Positions 56,131 through 64,000 of a stretch of 64,000 nucleotides of DNA are shown here, in pieces. Location: assembly GCA_964598395.1 (NCBI GenBank), contig CAZRBW010000001.1:77155-141154 (forward strand). The letters are read 5' to 3'. Both the position numbers and the translations under genes were made by a program. The stretch comes from CAXBDP01 sp964598395 (GTDB lineage Bacteria > Bacteroidota > Bacteroidia > Cytophagales > Cyclobacteriaceae). The notes below the pieces were generated by a model. It was given only the letters and a program-made list of their open reading frames with translations. It did no database searches and was not told the origin of the DNA. The stretch's first letter is position 1, and every line of letters begins with the position of its first letter.

Positions 56131-56679
56131 ATGAAACAATTAATTACCCTCAAAAGGTCATTGACTGATACAACAGAAGAATTGTTGAACAATCAAATTG
56201 TAATGGAGGGAAAATCCTCTGCCTACTACCTATCCATGGCTTCATGGTGTGAGAAGAGTGGCTATGCAAATTCAGCGCAATTTCTTTATCGCCATGCCGA
56301 AGAAGAAAGAATGCACATGCTTAAGATTTTCCATTATATCAACGATGCAGGCGGTCATGCTTTGCAACCAGAAATTACTGGTATTCGCCACGATTTCAAT
56401 TCATTGAGAGAGATCTTCGAACTGATATTGGAGCATGAAATTAGCGTAACACGTTCTATCAACAACATTGTAGATCATTGCTTCACTACGAAGGATTTCA
56501 CGACTTTCAGCTTCCTTCAATGGTATGTAACTGAGCAACGTGAAGAAGAAACTCTTGCTAGAAGAGCTGTTGAACTGTTCGACTTAATTGGTGAAGCTGG
56601 AATTGGCCTTTGGACAATCGACCAAGAAATTGGAAAGCTTGAGGAAAATGCTGCAATGGCAAATACTCCTCAAATATAA
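56131..56679 (+). CDS. Ferritin
   Basis: 182 aa from the ATG at 56131 (an upstream ATG at 56113 is possible). Four-helix ferritin with ferroxidase residues in EGKSSAYYLSMASWCEKSGY, RHAEEERMHMLKI, EHEISVTRSI and QREEETLARR. Iron storage and detoxification. Divergent from the CDF exporter with 110 bases between; the pair suggests shared metal control. Confidence 0.94.
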   Translation: MKQLITLKRSLTDTTEELLNNQIVMEGKSSAYYLSMASWCEKSGYANSAQFLYRHAEEERMHMLKIFHYINDAGGHALQPEITGIRHDFNSLREIFELILEHEISVTRSINNIVDHCFTTKDFTTFSFLQWYVTEQREEETLARRAVELFDLIGEAGIGLWTIDQEIGKLEENAAMANTPQI

Positions 56680-56706
56680 TTTTCTAAGAAAATATTTAAT
56701 TATTTT

Positions 56707-56733
56707 AGAGCCCTAAATGGGCTCTTTTTTTTT
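56707..56733 (+). terminator. Terminator of the ferritin gene
   Basis: AGAGCCC / GGGCTCT stem with a 5-base loop and a T run to 56733. Confidence 0.92.
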
Positions 56734-56801
56734 GTATAAACAGATTAGTTCTATCAAAAGGTAGCCTTCTTTTAAAGAAACTTCTACATCACCAGTAACA
56801 G

Positions 56802-56833
56802 AAAATCCCGCCACTATTAAGTAACGGGATTTT
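56802..56833 (-). terminator. Terminator of the HtrA gene
   Basis: AAAATCCCG (56802-56810) and CGGGATTTT (56825-56833) pair perfectly, loop 14 bases. Lies 21 bases after the HtrA stop. Confidence 0.85.
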
Positions 56834-56854
56834 AAGTTTCAAAGAATTAAAAGC

Positions 56855-58339
56855 TTAAACTCCTAATCCATAATATCTAATTCCAGATTCTCCTTCGTAA
56901 ATTCCTTCAAGCAAAATCCCCCCCCTTTTCGAAGAAATTACTCTCTCAACTTCTTCAGGAGTTTTCACAGCTTTGCCATCAACTTTGGTGATGACAAATC
57001 CTTCTTTCATTTCAACCTGCTGAGTGATGATGCCTGGATTAAGCTTAAGGACTTTTACACCTCCCGCTATTCCAAGCTTTGTGGCAAGTTCGGAGTCGAT
57101 AGCTACCATTTCGGCACCTAATACGCTTTTGATGCTACCTGGCTCAATTCTAGCAAGTAATTCTGTACTTCCATCTTGGTTTTTAAGGATCACTTCCTTA
57201 TTTACTTCCTTACCCTCTCTTCTTATTTGAAGGGTTATTTTATCACCAGGACGTTTTCTGCCAACAAATTCTAGCAGCTCAGCGCTTGAGCGTATTTCTC
57301 TTCCATCAACACCAACTACTGCATCACCGGCTTTGAGACCAGCTTGCTCACCAGCACTACCTTCAATTACACCAGCTATATAGGCGCCTGCTACTACATC
57401 AAGTTTGTATTCTCTAGCCAAGTCGCTATTGATATTATTAATCTGCACTCCCATAAAGCCGCGCTGCACAACACCAAATTCAATCAAATCTGTTACAACT
57501 TTACTCACAATATTAGAAGGCACCGCAAAGCCATATCCAGCATAGGTTCCTGTTGGGCTGGCAATTGCCGTATTAATGCCAATCAAATTGCCTGAAAGAT
57601 TTACCAATGCTCCACCACTGTTTCCTGGGTTGATCGCCGCATCAGTTTGGATAAAAGACTCGATGGCATATTCACGCTGCAAAATATTTATGTTTCTAGC
57701 TTTTGCACTTACGATGCCCGCAGTAACTGTAGAATTTAGCGAAAGTGGATTTCCAACTGCTAATACCCATTCTCCCACTCTAATGTTATCAGAATCTTCG
57801 AACTTGATCGAAGGCAATCCCTTTTCTTGGATTTGGATAACAGCAATATCTGTATTTGGATCAGTACCAATCAATCGAGCTTTGTAAGAACGGTTGTCGC
57901 TCAAAGTAACTTCAATATCGCTTGCATTGTCAATTACATGATTGTTAGTAACTATATATCCTTTATCATTGATAATTACGCCACTTCCAGAACCAACTCT
58001 CGGTGTTGGTTGACCATTTTGTCCTCCTCTATTTCGAGGTCCAAAGAAAAACTCAAATGGATCTTGCGTGGGCTCAAGTTGACGAGAATTTGCTTGTTGC
58101 ATGCTTGTAGAGCGAATGTGCACTACCGATTTCATTACTGCTTCAGCAGGCGCAGTAAAATCCATTGGAATAATCTCTCCTCTTTCATTGGCTGTGTACA
58201 TAGCTCCCTGTACTGGCATGGTACTTACATGCTCAATTTTCAACGGTAGATTAGCATCTCCTTCGAATAGTTGGATGGTGCCATACATAGCGGCACTACC
58301 TAGCATTCCTGCTAATAGCAATGGCATAAATTTTCTCAT
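56855..58339 (-). CDS. degP: HtrA/DegP-family periplasmic serine protease
   Basis: 494 aa with an N-terminal signal or anchor. Trypsin-like domain with His134 (TNNHVID), Asp164 (NTDIAVIQI) and Ser241 (NPGNSGGAL), then two PDZ domains (about 285-375 and 400-490). Envelope protein quality control. A G8 run on the coding strand (56918-56925) lies about 23 codons from the end and encodes KRGGI; slippage there would alter only the last residues. Confidence 0.95.
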   Translation of the reverse strand: MRKFMPLLLAGMLGSAAMYGTIQLFEGDANLPLKIEHVSTMPVQGAMYTANERGEIIPMDFTAPAEAVMKSVVHIRSTSMQQANSRQLEPTQDPFEFFFGPRNRGGQNGQPTPRVGSGSGVIINDKGYIVTNNHVIDNASDIEVTLSDNRSYKARLIGTDPNTDIAVIQIQEKGLPSIKFEDSDNIRVGEWVLAVGNPLSLNSTVTAGIVSAKARNINILQREYAIESFIQTDAAINPGNSGGALVNLSGNLIGINTAIASPTGTYAGYGFAVPSNIVSKVVTDLIEFGVVQRGFMGVQINNINSDLAREYKLDVVAGAYIAGVIEGSAGEQAGLKAGDAVVGVDGREIRSSAELLEFVGRKRPGDKITLQIRREGKEVNKEVILKNQDGSTELLARIEPGSIKSVLGAEMVAIDSELATKLGIAGGVKVLKLNPGIITQQVEMKEGFVITKVDGKAVKTPEEVERVISSKRGGILLEGIYEGESGIRYYGLGV

Positions 58340-58466
58340 ATTATTTTACTTTTTAGATTTTAACATTTGATCCATCAGGAAAAGGCAATTTCCGATGTCA
58401 TTTTCCTGTGGGTTTGCAAAATTCAGAGCGAATTTGCGGAAGGAAAATTTCAAATATTATGCCAAG

Positions 58467-58712
58467 TCATTGTTCTGAAACTTTGACAGAGTTTTCAGTA
58501 GCATTAAAGTGTATTTCATTATTAGCTACTAATACTGGTGCTTTTTTGCAATAATCTATACACTTGGTTTTGATCACCTTCATGCGATTCTTGCTTCCAG
58601 GCAAAGATTTAAGTTTCTTATAATGCTTATACAGTTCCTCTCCTCCCGCTTTCTTACAGTCCTTGCCGAGGCACACAAACACAAAATCAAATTTGGCTCT
58701 ACTCTTTGTCAA
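58467..58712 (-). CDS. Thioredoxin-like [2Fe-2S] ferredoxin
   Basis: 81 aa. Four cysteines spaced as in the thioredoxin-fold 2Fe-2S ferredoxins: C14, C19, C51 and C55 (VCLGKDCKKAGG, TKCIDYCKKAPV). This resembles the NuoE C-domain and Aquifex ferredoxin. Electron carrier; partner unknown. It lies 6 bases after the NUDIX gene and is probably co-transcribed with it. Confidence 0.88.
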   Translation of the reverse strand: MTKSRAKFDFVFVCLGKDCKKAGGEELYKHYKKLKSLPGSKNRMKVIKTKCIDYCKKAPVLVANNEIHFNATENSVKVSEQ

Positions 58713-58718
58713 AGCGTA

Positions 58719-59351
58719 TTATCCTCGATTTATTATTTCTATTAACTCACCTAGCATCATTGCTGTAGCTCCCCAGATTACATAATCATCAATATCAAAA
58801 TATGGCGTGTCCAAAATTACACCATTTCTTGGAGTTAGATTTTTTCTTTTGACATACGTTGGGTCAATAAATTTTGAAATGGGCAATTCGAGTAAACGCT
58901 CCACCTCGTATGGATCAATATTGAAGTTTGGTCTTTTGGTTGTGTAGCCAACAATTGGCTCAACTGAAAAATTACTAGGTGGAATGTAAAGTTTTGAAAG
59001 CTTACCGAGCAAAGTAACGTCCTTTCTGTCAATTCCAATTTCTTCCTCCGACTCTCTCAGAGCTGTGTCAATTACTGTATTGTCATTCTCCTCGCATTTG
59101 CCACCTGGAAAACTGACTTGCCCACCATGGGTGCCATCGTATTGCGGGCGCAGTATCAGTGGCATCATCGTATTTTGCTCATTTGGATAAAACAAAATAA
59201 GAACACCACCTTTCCTTGCATTAGGTCTTTCCAATACTTGAAAACGATCTGCATCGACCGGAATTGGCGCCATGGTCATTTGCGCAGCAGCCCCAGGTAG
59301 TGGTTCATCAAATGCCGAAATCAAATGCTGTATAAGTTTGTCAAAATTCAT
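58719..59351 (-). CDS. NUDIX CoA pyrophosphatase (NudL/Nudt7-like)
   Basis: 210 aa. The NUDIX box reads GGKCEENDNTVIDTALRESEEEIG with the catalytic RESEEEIG, preceded by the CoA-specific LILRPQYDGTHGGQVSFPGG. Hydrolyses CoA and derivatives to 3',5'-ADP and phosphopantetheine. Upstream of the ferredoxin gene. An exact -7 element (minus strand, 59428-59421) lies 70 bases before the start, without a -33 box. Confidence 0.92.
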   Translation of the reverse strand: MNFDKLIQHLISAFDEPLPGAAAQMTMAPIPVDADRFQVLERPNARKGGVLILFYPNEQNTMMPLILRPQYDGTHGGQVSFPGGKCEENDNTVIDTALRESEEEIGIDRKDVTLLGKLSKLYIPPSNFSVEPIVGYTTKRPNFNIDPYEVERLLELPISKFIDPTYVKRKNLTPRNGVILDTPYFDIDDYVIWGATAMMLGELIEIINRG

Positions 59352-59454
59352 CTAAAAATTCTCTGGTTCTTAAACCATTATTTACGAGTTAATCATTTAA
59401 TTGATTTAGAATCTGCTAAACAAACATATTTTTGTGAATTAAAATTAAGGTGAA

Positions 59455-59934
59455 ATGAAAGAAATATTATTCCTGCTATCATTCTCCATTTTGTTGAATA
59501 GTTGTAGTAATGAAAATATGCAAAACACAAATAGTAAAGATGTTGATGATTTGGAGAGAAATGCGATTTTCGACAGTATGGAGGAGTTCAATAAAGAAAG
59601 AACTTCTGAACTAGAAGAAATCGAGCCATTTGGGAATATATATGTCAGCTATGAAGCGCACCCTGGTAATAAAGCCGAATTCTTACAAATTGGCCTTGAT
59701 GAGTCTATGCAGCATATTATAGCCATTTTCTATTGGACCGATCAATTTGATTACCCTGTAAGACTTATTATACTAGAGCAAAACTATGAGGAGGGCGAAA
59801 TAAGTGGAATAACCGCCAAAATTGCTTGGCCAGAAAATGCAATTCAAGCTGAACTAGGAATTATCGAAAATAGAGCAAACCTACTTTATGCTGATGGTCT
59901 ATTCCATGAATTTTGGATTGAAGGCACGGAATAA
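59455..59934 (+). CDS. Uncharacterised lipoprotein
   Basis: 159 aa; signal peptide with lipobox LLNSC (Cys17). The mature part starts with an acidic, Asn-rich linker, then a small alpha/beta domain (GNIYVSYEAHPGNKAEFLQI, IIAIFYWTDQFDYPVRLII). Not recognised. A -7-like TATTTTTG lies at 59427-59434. It precedes the longest gene-free interval of the window. Confidence 0.55.
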   Translation: MKEILFLLSFSILLNSCSNENMQNTNSKDVDDLERNAIFDSMEEFNKERTSELEEIEPFGNIYVSYEAHPGNKAEFLQIGLDESMQHIIAIFYWTDQFDYPVRLIILEQNYEEGEISGITAKIAWPENAIQAELGIIENRANLLYADGLFHEFWIEGTE

Positions 59935-60751
59935 ATTATTTACAAGCCTTAATCCCTCTCATTTTGATAAACCAAAAAGACTAGGCAGCCAAAGTGTGAT
60001 TTGAGGGAATATAGAAATTTCAACTACCTACTTTTTCTCTTGAAATTTTCAAAACCTGTTAAATTGAATTTGTAATTCAACAGCATTGTGAAAGTCGGAT
60101 TGAATATCTAAATCAGTTATTTGAATTTTCAAGTCTCCCTCAATACTCCATACCAATTACCTAGCAAAAAAGAGACTAGAGAATTTTGTCTTAAGATAAT
60201 TCATATAGGTAAGTCCTAGCCTTATTTCCCCTCATGCACTACAACCTTTTAAATCAACCAACCTAATTTCAAAAGTTGATAATAATTATGTCTTTAAATA
60301 AAACGAATTAGCTTGCTCAAGATCAATGATTTATTGAAATATTTTATCGATATTTTGATTTCATAAATCAATAGGTTTTTAAAGGCTATTTAATAGAATT
60401 GGCTAATGTTAAAAATCTTCCGTAAAATCCACCTAAAACTCCTTGAAGTGTTCTCGTAAAAGCGATCTATTGCATTTGAAGATCAAAGGTCAATTTCCGA
60501 AAGAAAAAATTCTTGCAATTGTGTAATTGAACATTTCTTTACCCTCCACAAACAGTATTTCCCTTCCTAAATTTCATTTTGGATAAATAGTCTTAATTAT
60601 TGGGACAATAAATCTCAATCTTCATCCTAATTAGATTTTGATCATATATCTAATTACTAGCTTAATCAATTCATAATTCTCTAAAGTGAAAAGATAAAAC
60701 CTACTGACCAAATCCTAAAACCCAATCATCCCAAAGCAGGCTTTTAATACT
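59935..60751. other. Longest gene-free interval (817 bases)
   Basis: Strongly A/T-rich with stops in all frames; no reading frame, tRNA, strong hairpin or repeat family was found by eye. It contains no GCGGGAGG octamer. It may hold decayed coding sequence or a regulatory RNA, but nothing supports either. Confidence 0.6.
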
Positions 60752-62053
60752 ATGGATCAAAACACAATTACCAAATTTGCTCCTCTTCAAGAGTCTGAGC
60801 GAATACAATCCCTTGATGTAATGCGCGGCATTGTCCTCTGCGGTATATTGATAATGAACATAAATCTGTATGGTTTAGCAGAAGCCTACTCAGATCCTAC
60901 AGCTACTGGAGGATCTTCAGGGCTAAATTTATATACTTGGATTACCGCTAACCTACTTTTCGAAGGGACTATGCGGGCTTTATTTTCGCTACTTTTCGGT
61001 GTAGGCATGTTTATTTTCCTTGATCGCTTGCTGAAAAAGGGTGCTGGAATCAAAGCCGCAGACGTGTATTTTAGAAGAATGATATGGCTTCTAATTTTTG
61101 GGCTTATTCATGGATATCTTTTGCTGTGGACGGGCGAAATTCTGTATCAATATGCCCTCATGGGATTTCTGGTGTACTCTTTCCGATCCATGGTACCCAA
61201 AAAACTGATAATAACTGCTTTAATTTTAGTTTGTATCGGCACAGTGTGGTTTTACATTGACTACACCGAAGCCAAGAAATGGGTGGCAAAAGTAGAAGAG
61301 GCCAAACTATATGAAGCAGAAGGAAAAGAACTCTCCGAAGAACTCAAAGAAGCCAAAGAAAACTGGGAAAAGTGGGAGGAAATTAGAAGCCCTGAGTCCA
61401 TAGCAGAATTCAATGAAAGTATGCACCAAGGTTACTTTGGCGTAGTCGCTCACTTAGCTCCTATCAATTTTGAGTCCAATACAGTTTGGCCCTACCGATA
61501 TGATATCTGGGATGTGTTGAGCATGATGTTGATTGGGATCGCACTTTTTAGATATGGGGTGCTCACCGGCGAAAAATCAATGAAGTTTTATGGTCTTATG
61601 GTATTGATAGGCTACGTAATTGGCCTTGCGATCAACTATTATGAGCTAAGGATTATTTTAGATGACAATTTCTCCTTTATCTCTTTCAGAAAATCAGAAA
61701 TCACATACTTCTGGGGTCGATTATTCATTTCCATGGGTCACGTAGGTTTGATTATGATTTTTTGCAAAGTGGATACATTAAACTGGCTTAAATCACGGCT
61801 TGCAGCAGTCGGGAAAATGGCACTGACCAATTATCTTATGCACTCGGTGATTTGTATGATTGTATTTACTGGAGTGGGTTTTAGTCTATTTGGAAAGCTG
61901 CAAAGATTTGAATTACTCTACGTGGTCATTTCCATTTGGATTTTCCAATTGATTCTTAGTCCAATCTGGCTTCGGTATTTCCACTATGGTCCAATGGAGT
62001 GGATTTGGAGAAATTTGAGCTATCAAAAAATTCATACAATTAGGAAGAAATAA
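60752..62053 (+). CDS. DUF418 membrane protein
   Basis: 433 aa with about nine transmembrane helices. The N-terminus RIQSLDVMRGIVLCGILIMN is the DUF418/YeiB signature; FEGTMRALFSLLFGVGMFIF and the terminal LILSPIWLRYFHYGPMEWIWR are the other conserved blocks. A charged loop (about residues 175-220, EAEGKELSEELKEAKENWEK) may form a coiled coil. Possible acyl-transfer or export role in the family, unproven. Confidence 0.85.
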   Translation: MDQNTITKFAPLQESERIQSLDVMRGIVLCGILIMNINLYGLAEAYSDPTATGGSSGLNLYTWITANLLFEGTMRALFSLLFGVGMFIFLDRLLKKGAGIKAADVYFRRMIWLLIFGLIHGYLLLWTGEILYQYALMGFLVYSFRSMVPKKLIITALILVCIGTVWFYIDYTEAKKWVAKVEEAKLYEAEGKELSEELKEAKENWEKWEEIRSPESIAEFNESMHQGYFGVVAHLAPINFESNTVWPYRYDIWDVLSMMLIGIALFRYGVLTGEKSMKFYGLMVLIGYVIGLAINYYELRIILDDNFSFISFRKSEITYFWGRLFISMGHVGLIMIFCKVDTLNWLKSRLAAVGKMALTNYLMHSVICMIVFTGVGFSLFGKLQRFELLYVVISIWIFQLILSPIWLRYFHYGPMEWIWRNLSYQKIHTIRKK

Positions 62054-62285
62054 AACGAATCCATTGAGTTAAAATAAACCATTTTAATGCATAAGCTCAT
62101 TGCTCACCATTTCACCCTCCCGCACAATTTTATTTTTTACTTAGGTTAAAATAAAATAGAAAATTTTAAATATATTCATTTTTAAAAATATAAATTCGGG
62201 CAAATACGGAAAGAAAATTCCTTTTAGCTTCTTTTCGTTTGGATAAACATTGGCAACTAAGGCAGAACATCACTTACCTCACAAG

Positions 62286-64000
62286 ATGACAGCTGAAAAA
62301 CAACAGGAATTAGAAATAAGAAAAACCCATGATCTATATTGGGAAAGCTATATCAAAGGTGATATCACAGCACTCTCAAATCTGCTAGACGACCATTACA
62401 GTCAGATAGGAAGTGTTGAAGAAGAAGTGTTTTTTTCTAAACCTGATGCGGTAAAATTTGTGAACAACACAATCAATCAAGTATTGGGAAAACTTGAAAT
62501 GCGTAACCGCCAAACTAACTATGAAAAAATAGATGATGCAGTAATTGTCTTAGAGCAGTGTGACTTATATGTTATTTATGAGGGCAATTGGACTTTCTAC
62601 TCTAAGTTCAGAGCCTCTACATTGATGAAGAAAAAGGCGGGAGGTTGGAAAATAATTCACCAGCATTCGTCATTACCTGATTCCAAAACTCAAGAAGGCG
62701 AGAATATAGCAATTGCCAAAATTTCTGAAGAGAACCTACTTCTACAGCAAGCCATAAAAAGGCGGACAATTGAACTAGAAAATAAGAATAGAGAATTGGC
62801 CATCGAAGCGGCTTTGGAGAAAGTTCGAGCTCTGACCATGGCTATGCACAACAGTGAGGATGTCGGTAAATGCGTCGTAAAGATGTTCAGTGAACTCACG
62901 GCCCTAGGAGTCGAGGAAGGTACCCGCTTTGGTATTGGTATCCTGAATCATGACAACGAAAACAATCAGCTTTGGACTGCTCGCAAAGATGGTGAGGAAG
63001 TCAACATGCATATCGGAAACATCGATATGACCTCCCACCCTTTGCTAAAAAGTGCCCGCAAGGCTTGGAAAGCGCAGGTTCCCATACACAAGTATGTATT
63101 AGAAGGTAGTGATTTGCTGAATTACTACCATATGCTCAATCAAGCTCCTGACTATAAAATTCAGGTACCGATAGACAGATTACCAAAAAGAGAGATCCAA
63201 CACTGTTTCATTTTCGAGCATGGATTTTTTTATGCTTTCACTCCTAATGAATTCCAACCCAATCTGATTCACATCACAAAAAGATTCAGTTCACTATTTG
63301 AACAAACTTACCGACGGTATCTTGATCTGGTTAGAGCAGAAGCTCAGGCAAGGGAAGCGCAGATAGAAGCGGCACTGGAAAAAGTACGTTCCAGGTCCTT
63401 AGCCATGCACAAAAGTAATGAGCTAAATGAAGTGGTTGCGGTTCTTTTTGAAAGGTTAAAAGACCTACAAATTCCTTTTACTGCCATTGGCATCGCGACC
63501 AGGATTGAGGGTTCAAAAGACCTGAATGGATTTGTTTGTGGTCAGAATGACGCCGGCCTGGTTATCACTAATTATCGTCTCCCTTATTTTGATAATCCAA
63601 TTCCGAAAGACTTATACAACGCCCTTGAAAATCAATTGGACTCATTTGTAGCAAAGTATACAAAAGAAGAAAAAGATGCTTTCTATAATTATGTGATAGA
63701 AAATACTGCTGAATTCAGGCATTTGCCAGAGGATATCAAACAAATGATATTCGATAGCACCAACTATACCATTTCCATGGTAGCGGTTAAAAATGCAGTG
63801 TTTAATGTCAATGATTTTGAAGGGAAGGTTTTAGCTGAAGAGGAAGTTGAAATTATCCAGCGTTTTGCGCGGGTATTCGATCAGGCCTACACCCGCTTCC
63901 TCGATCTCCAAAAAGCAGAAGCACAGGCAAGGGAAGCACAGATTGAAGCGGCATTGGAAAAAGTGCGGAGCCGTTCGCTGGCAATGCATAATAGTAGTGA
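62286..64000 (+). CDS. Large modular sensor protein, N-terminal 571 residues (runs off the window)
   Basis: Translated directly from ATG 62286; the frame stays open to the window edge. Residues about 5-135 form an SnoaL/NTF2-like domain (THDLYWESYIKGDITALSNL, GGWKIIHQHSS). A coiled-coil linker then introduces the repeated helix EAALEKVR-x-R/L-x-x-x-AMHxS (first copy residues 173-192), followed by a GAF-like domain of about 165 aa, a second linker copy, a second GAF-like domain, and a third copy at the edge. Such linkers join tandem sensory domains in large Cytophagales histidine kinases or cyclases. The output domain is outside the window. Confidence 0.75.
   Translation, partial: MTAEKQQELEIRKTHDLYWESYIKGDITALSNLLDDHYSQIGSVEEEVFFSKPDAVKFVNNTINQVLGKLEMRNRQTNYEKIDDAVIVLEQCDLYVIYEGNWTFYSKFRASTLMKKKAGGWKIIHQHSSLPDSKTQEGENIAIAKISEENLLLQQAIKRRTIELENKNRELAIEAALEKVRALTMAMHNSEDVGKCVVKMFSELTALGVEEGTRFGIGILNHDNENNQLWTARKDGEEVNMHIGNIDMTSHPLLKSARKAWKAQVPIHKYVLEGSDLLNYYHMLNQAPDYKIQVPIDRLPKREIQHCFIFEHGFFYAFTPNEFQPNLIHITKRFSSLFEQTYRRYLDLVRAEAQAREAQIEAALEKVRSRSLAMHKSNELNEVVAVLFERLKDLQIPFTAIGIATRIEGSKDLNGFVCGQNDAGLVITNYRLPYFDNPIPKDLYNALENQLDSFVAKYTKEEKDAFYNYVIENTAEFRHLPEDIKQMIFDSTNYTISMVAVKNAVFNVNDFEGKVLAEEEVEIIQRFARVFDQAYTRFLDLQKAEAQAREAQIEAALEKVRSRSLAMHNSS
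62802..64000 (+). repeat. Repeated linker modules in the sensor gene
   Basis: Three copies begin at 62802 (IEAALEKVRALTMAMHNSED), 63333 (AEAQAREAQIEAALEKVRSR) and 63912 (same first 20 residues after one substitution). The second and third are nearly identical at DNA level for about 85 bases. Spacing is 187 and 193 codons, so each module is one linker plus one GAF-like domain. Confidence 0.85.

Larger units (their letters stand above)
5093..62644. repeat. Dispersed exact octamer GCGGGAGG (37 copies)
   Basis: Exact copies counted by eye on both strands: 17 forward and 20 reverse, mean spacing about 1.7 kb. 31 are in coding sequence of either strand and 6 in spacers (19829, 25311, 41321, 44686, 55000, 62116). 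The flanking bases are not conserved and single-mismatch variants are few (for example 3453, 38017, 61375). Full list in the findings. Confidence 0.9.

Noticed and set aside
5093..62644. The octamer as a classical, strand-polarised Chi or KOPS signal
   Set aside because: Not excluded, but the 17:20 orientation split gives no polarity within one continuous window, so I do not assign it to either class.
1..64000. CRISPR arrays, insertion sequences, prophage or integrative elements
   Set aside because: No regularly spaced repeats, transposase, integrase, terminal repeats or phage genes were seen on either strand.

Overview
The window looks like a draft-assembly scaffold from a member of the Bacteroidota, most probably a marine Cytophagales relative. 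The base composition is AT-rich (my estimate is about 40 % G+C). Supporting traits are a short group-1 sigma factor, two promoters that match the Bacteroidota -33/-7 consensus (TTTG, 19 to 21 bases, TAnnTTTG), bacillithiol synthesis (bshB1), and lineage-typical families (DUF3078, DUF5777, START-like, an HAEPL-type outer-membrane protein, DUF4221-like). Three runs of exactly 100 N are scaffold gaps. There are no rRNA genes, insertion sequences, integrases, prophage genes or CRISPR arrays.

Layout. Bases 1-19.3 kb are mostly core genes on the minus strand: the pdxH tail (plus), bshB1, an M23/LysM endopeptidase, trxB, the primary sigma factor, pnp-rpsO, an LptF/G permease, a START-like protein, one tRNA-Met (plus), thrS-infC-rpmI-rplT, and the topoisomerase IV pair parE-parC followed by a TrmH-type methylase and a SanA-like protein. 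Bases 19.4-25.3 kb hold lipoproteins, a cysteine-less ArsC-like protein, a 3-hydroxyacyl-CoA dehydrogenase, an HI0933-type flavoprotein interrupted by a gap, a TPR lipoprotein, dapD and a glycosyltransferase. Bases 25.4-29.1 kb form a Mn/Zn/Fe uptake operon: DtxR/MntR regulator, binding lipoprotein, ATPase, and a permease fused to a second DtxR-like module. Two near-identical palindromic boxes lie in front of the operon.

Bases 29-38 kb carry catabolic genes: a COG2509 flavoprotein, tryptophan 2,3-dioxygenase divergent from glutaryl-CoA dehydrogenase, an FMO-SDR pair, an acyl-CoA-binding protein, rsmE and a SpmA/SpmB-type protein. Bases 38-54 kb hold envelope and metabolic genes: META lipoprotein, DUF3078, DUF885, SRAP protein, a Rieske-YceI-DUF5777 operon, an MBL hydrolase, cysE-cysM, a thioesterase, an HAEPL outer-membrane protein and an SDR separated by a gap, DinB and M28 peptidase. 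Bases 54-64 kb hold a PLP decarboxylase, a CDF exporter divergent from ferritin, HtrA, a thioredoxin-like ferredoxin with a NUDIX CoA hydrolase, an 817-base gene-free stretch, a DUF418 protein, and the start of a large modular sensor protein that runs off the window.

The most striking feature is not a gene. The octamer GCGGGAGG occurs 37 times by my count (17 forward, 20 reverse), about one per 1.7 kb. Base composition predicts roughly 0.5. It sits in genes of both strands and in spacers, with no conserved flanks. It matches E. coli Chi (GCTGGTGG) at 6 of 8 positions, but its balanced orientation is more like a DNA-uptake or HIP1-type genome-wide motif.
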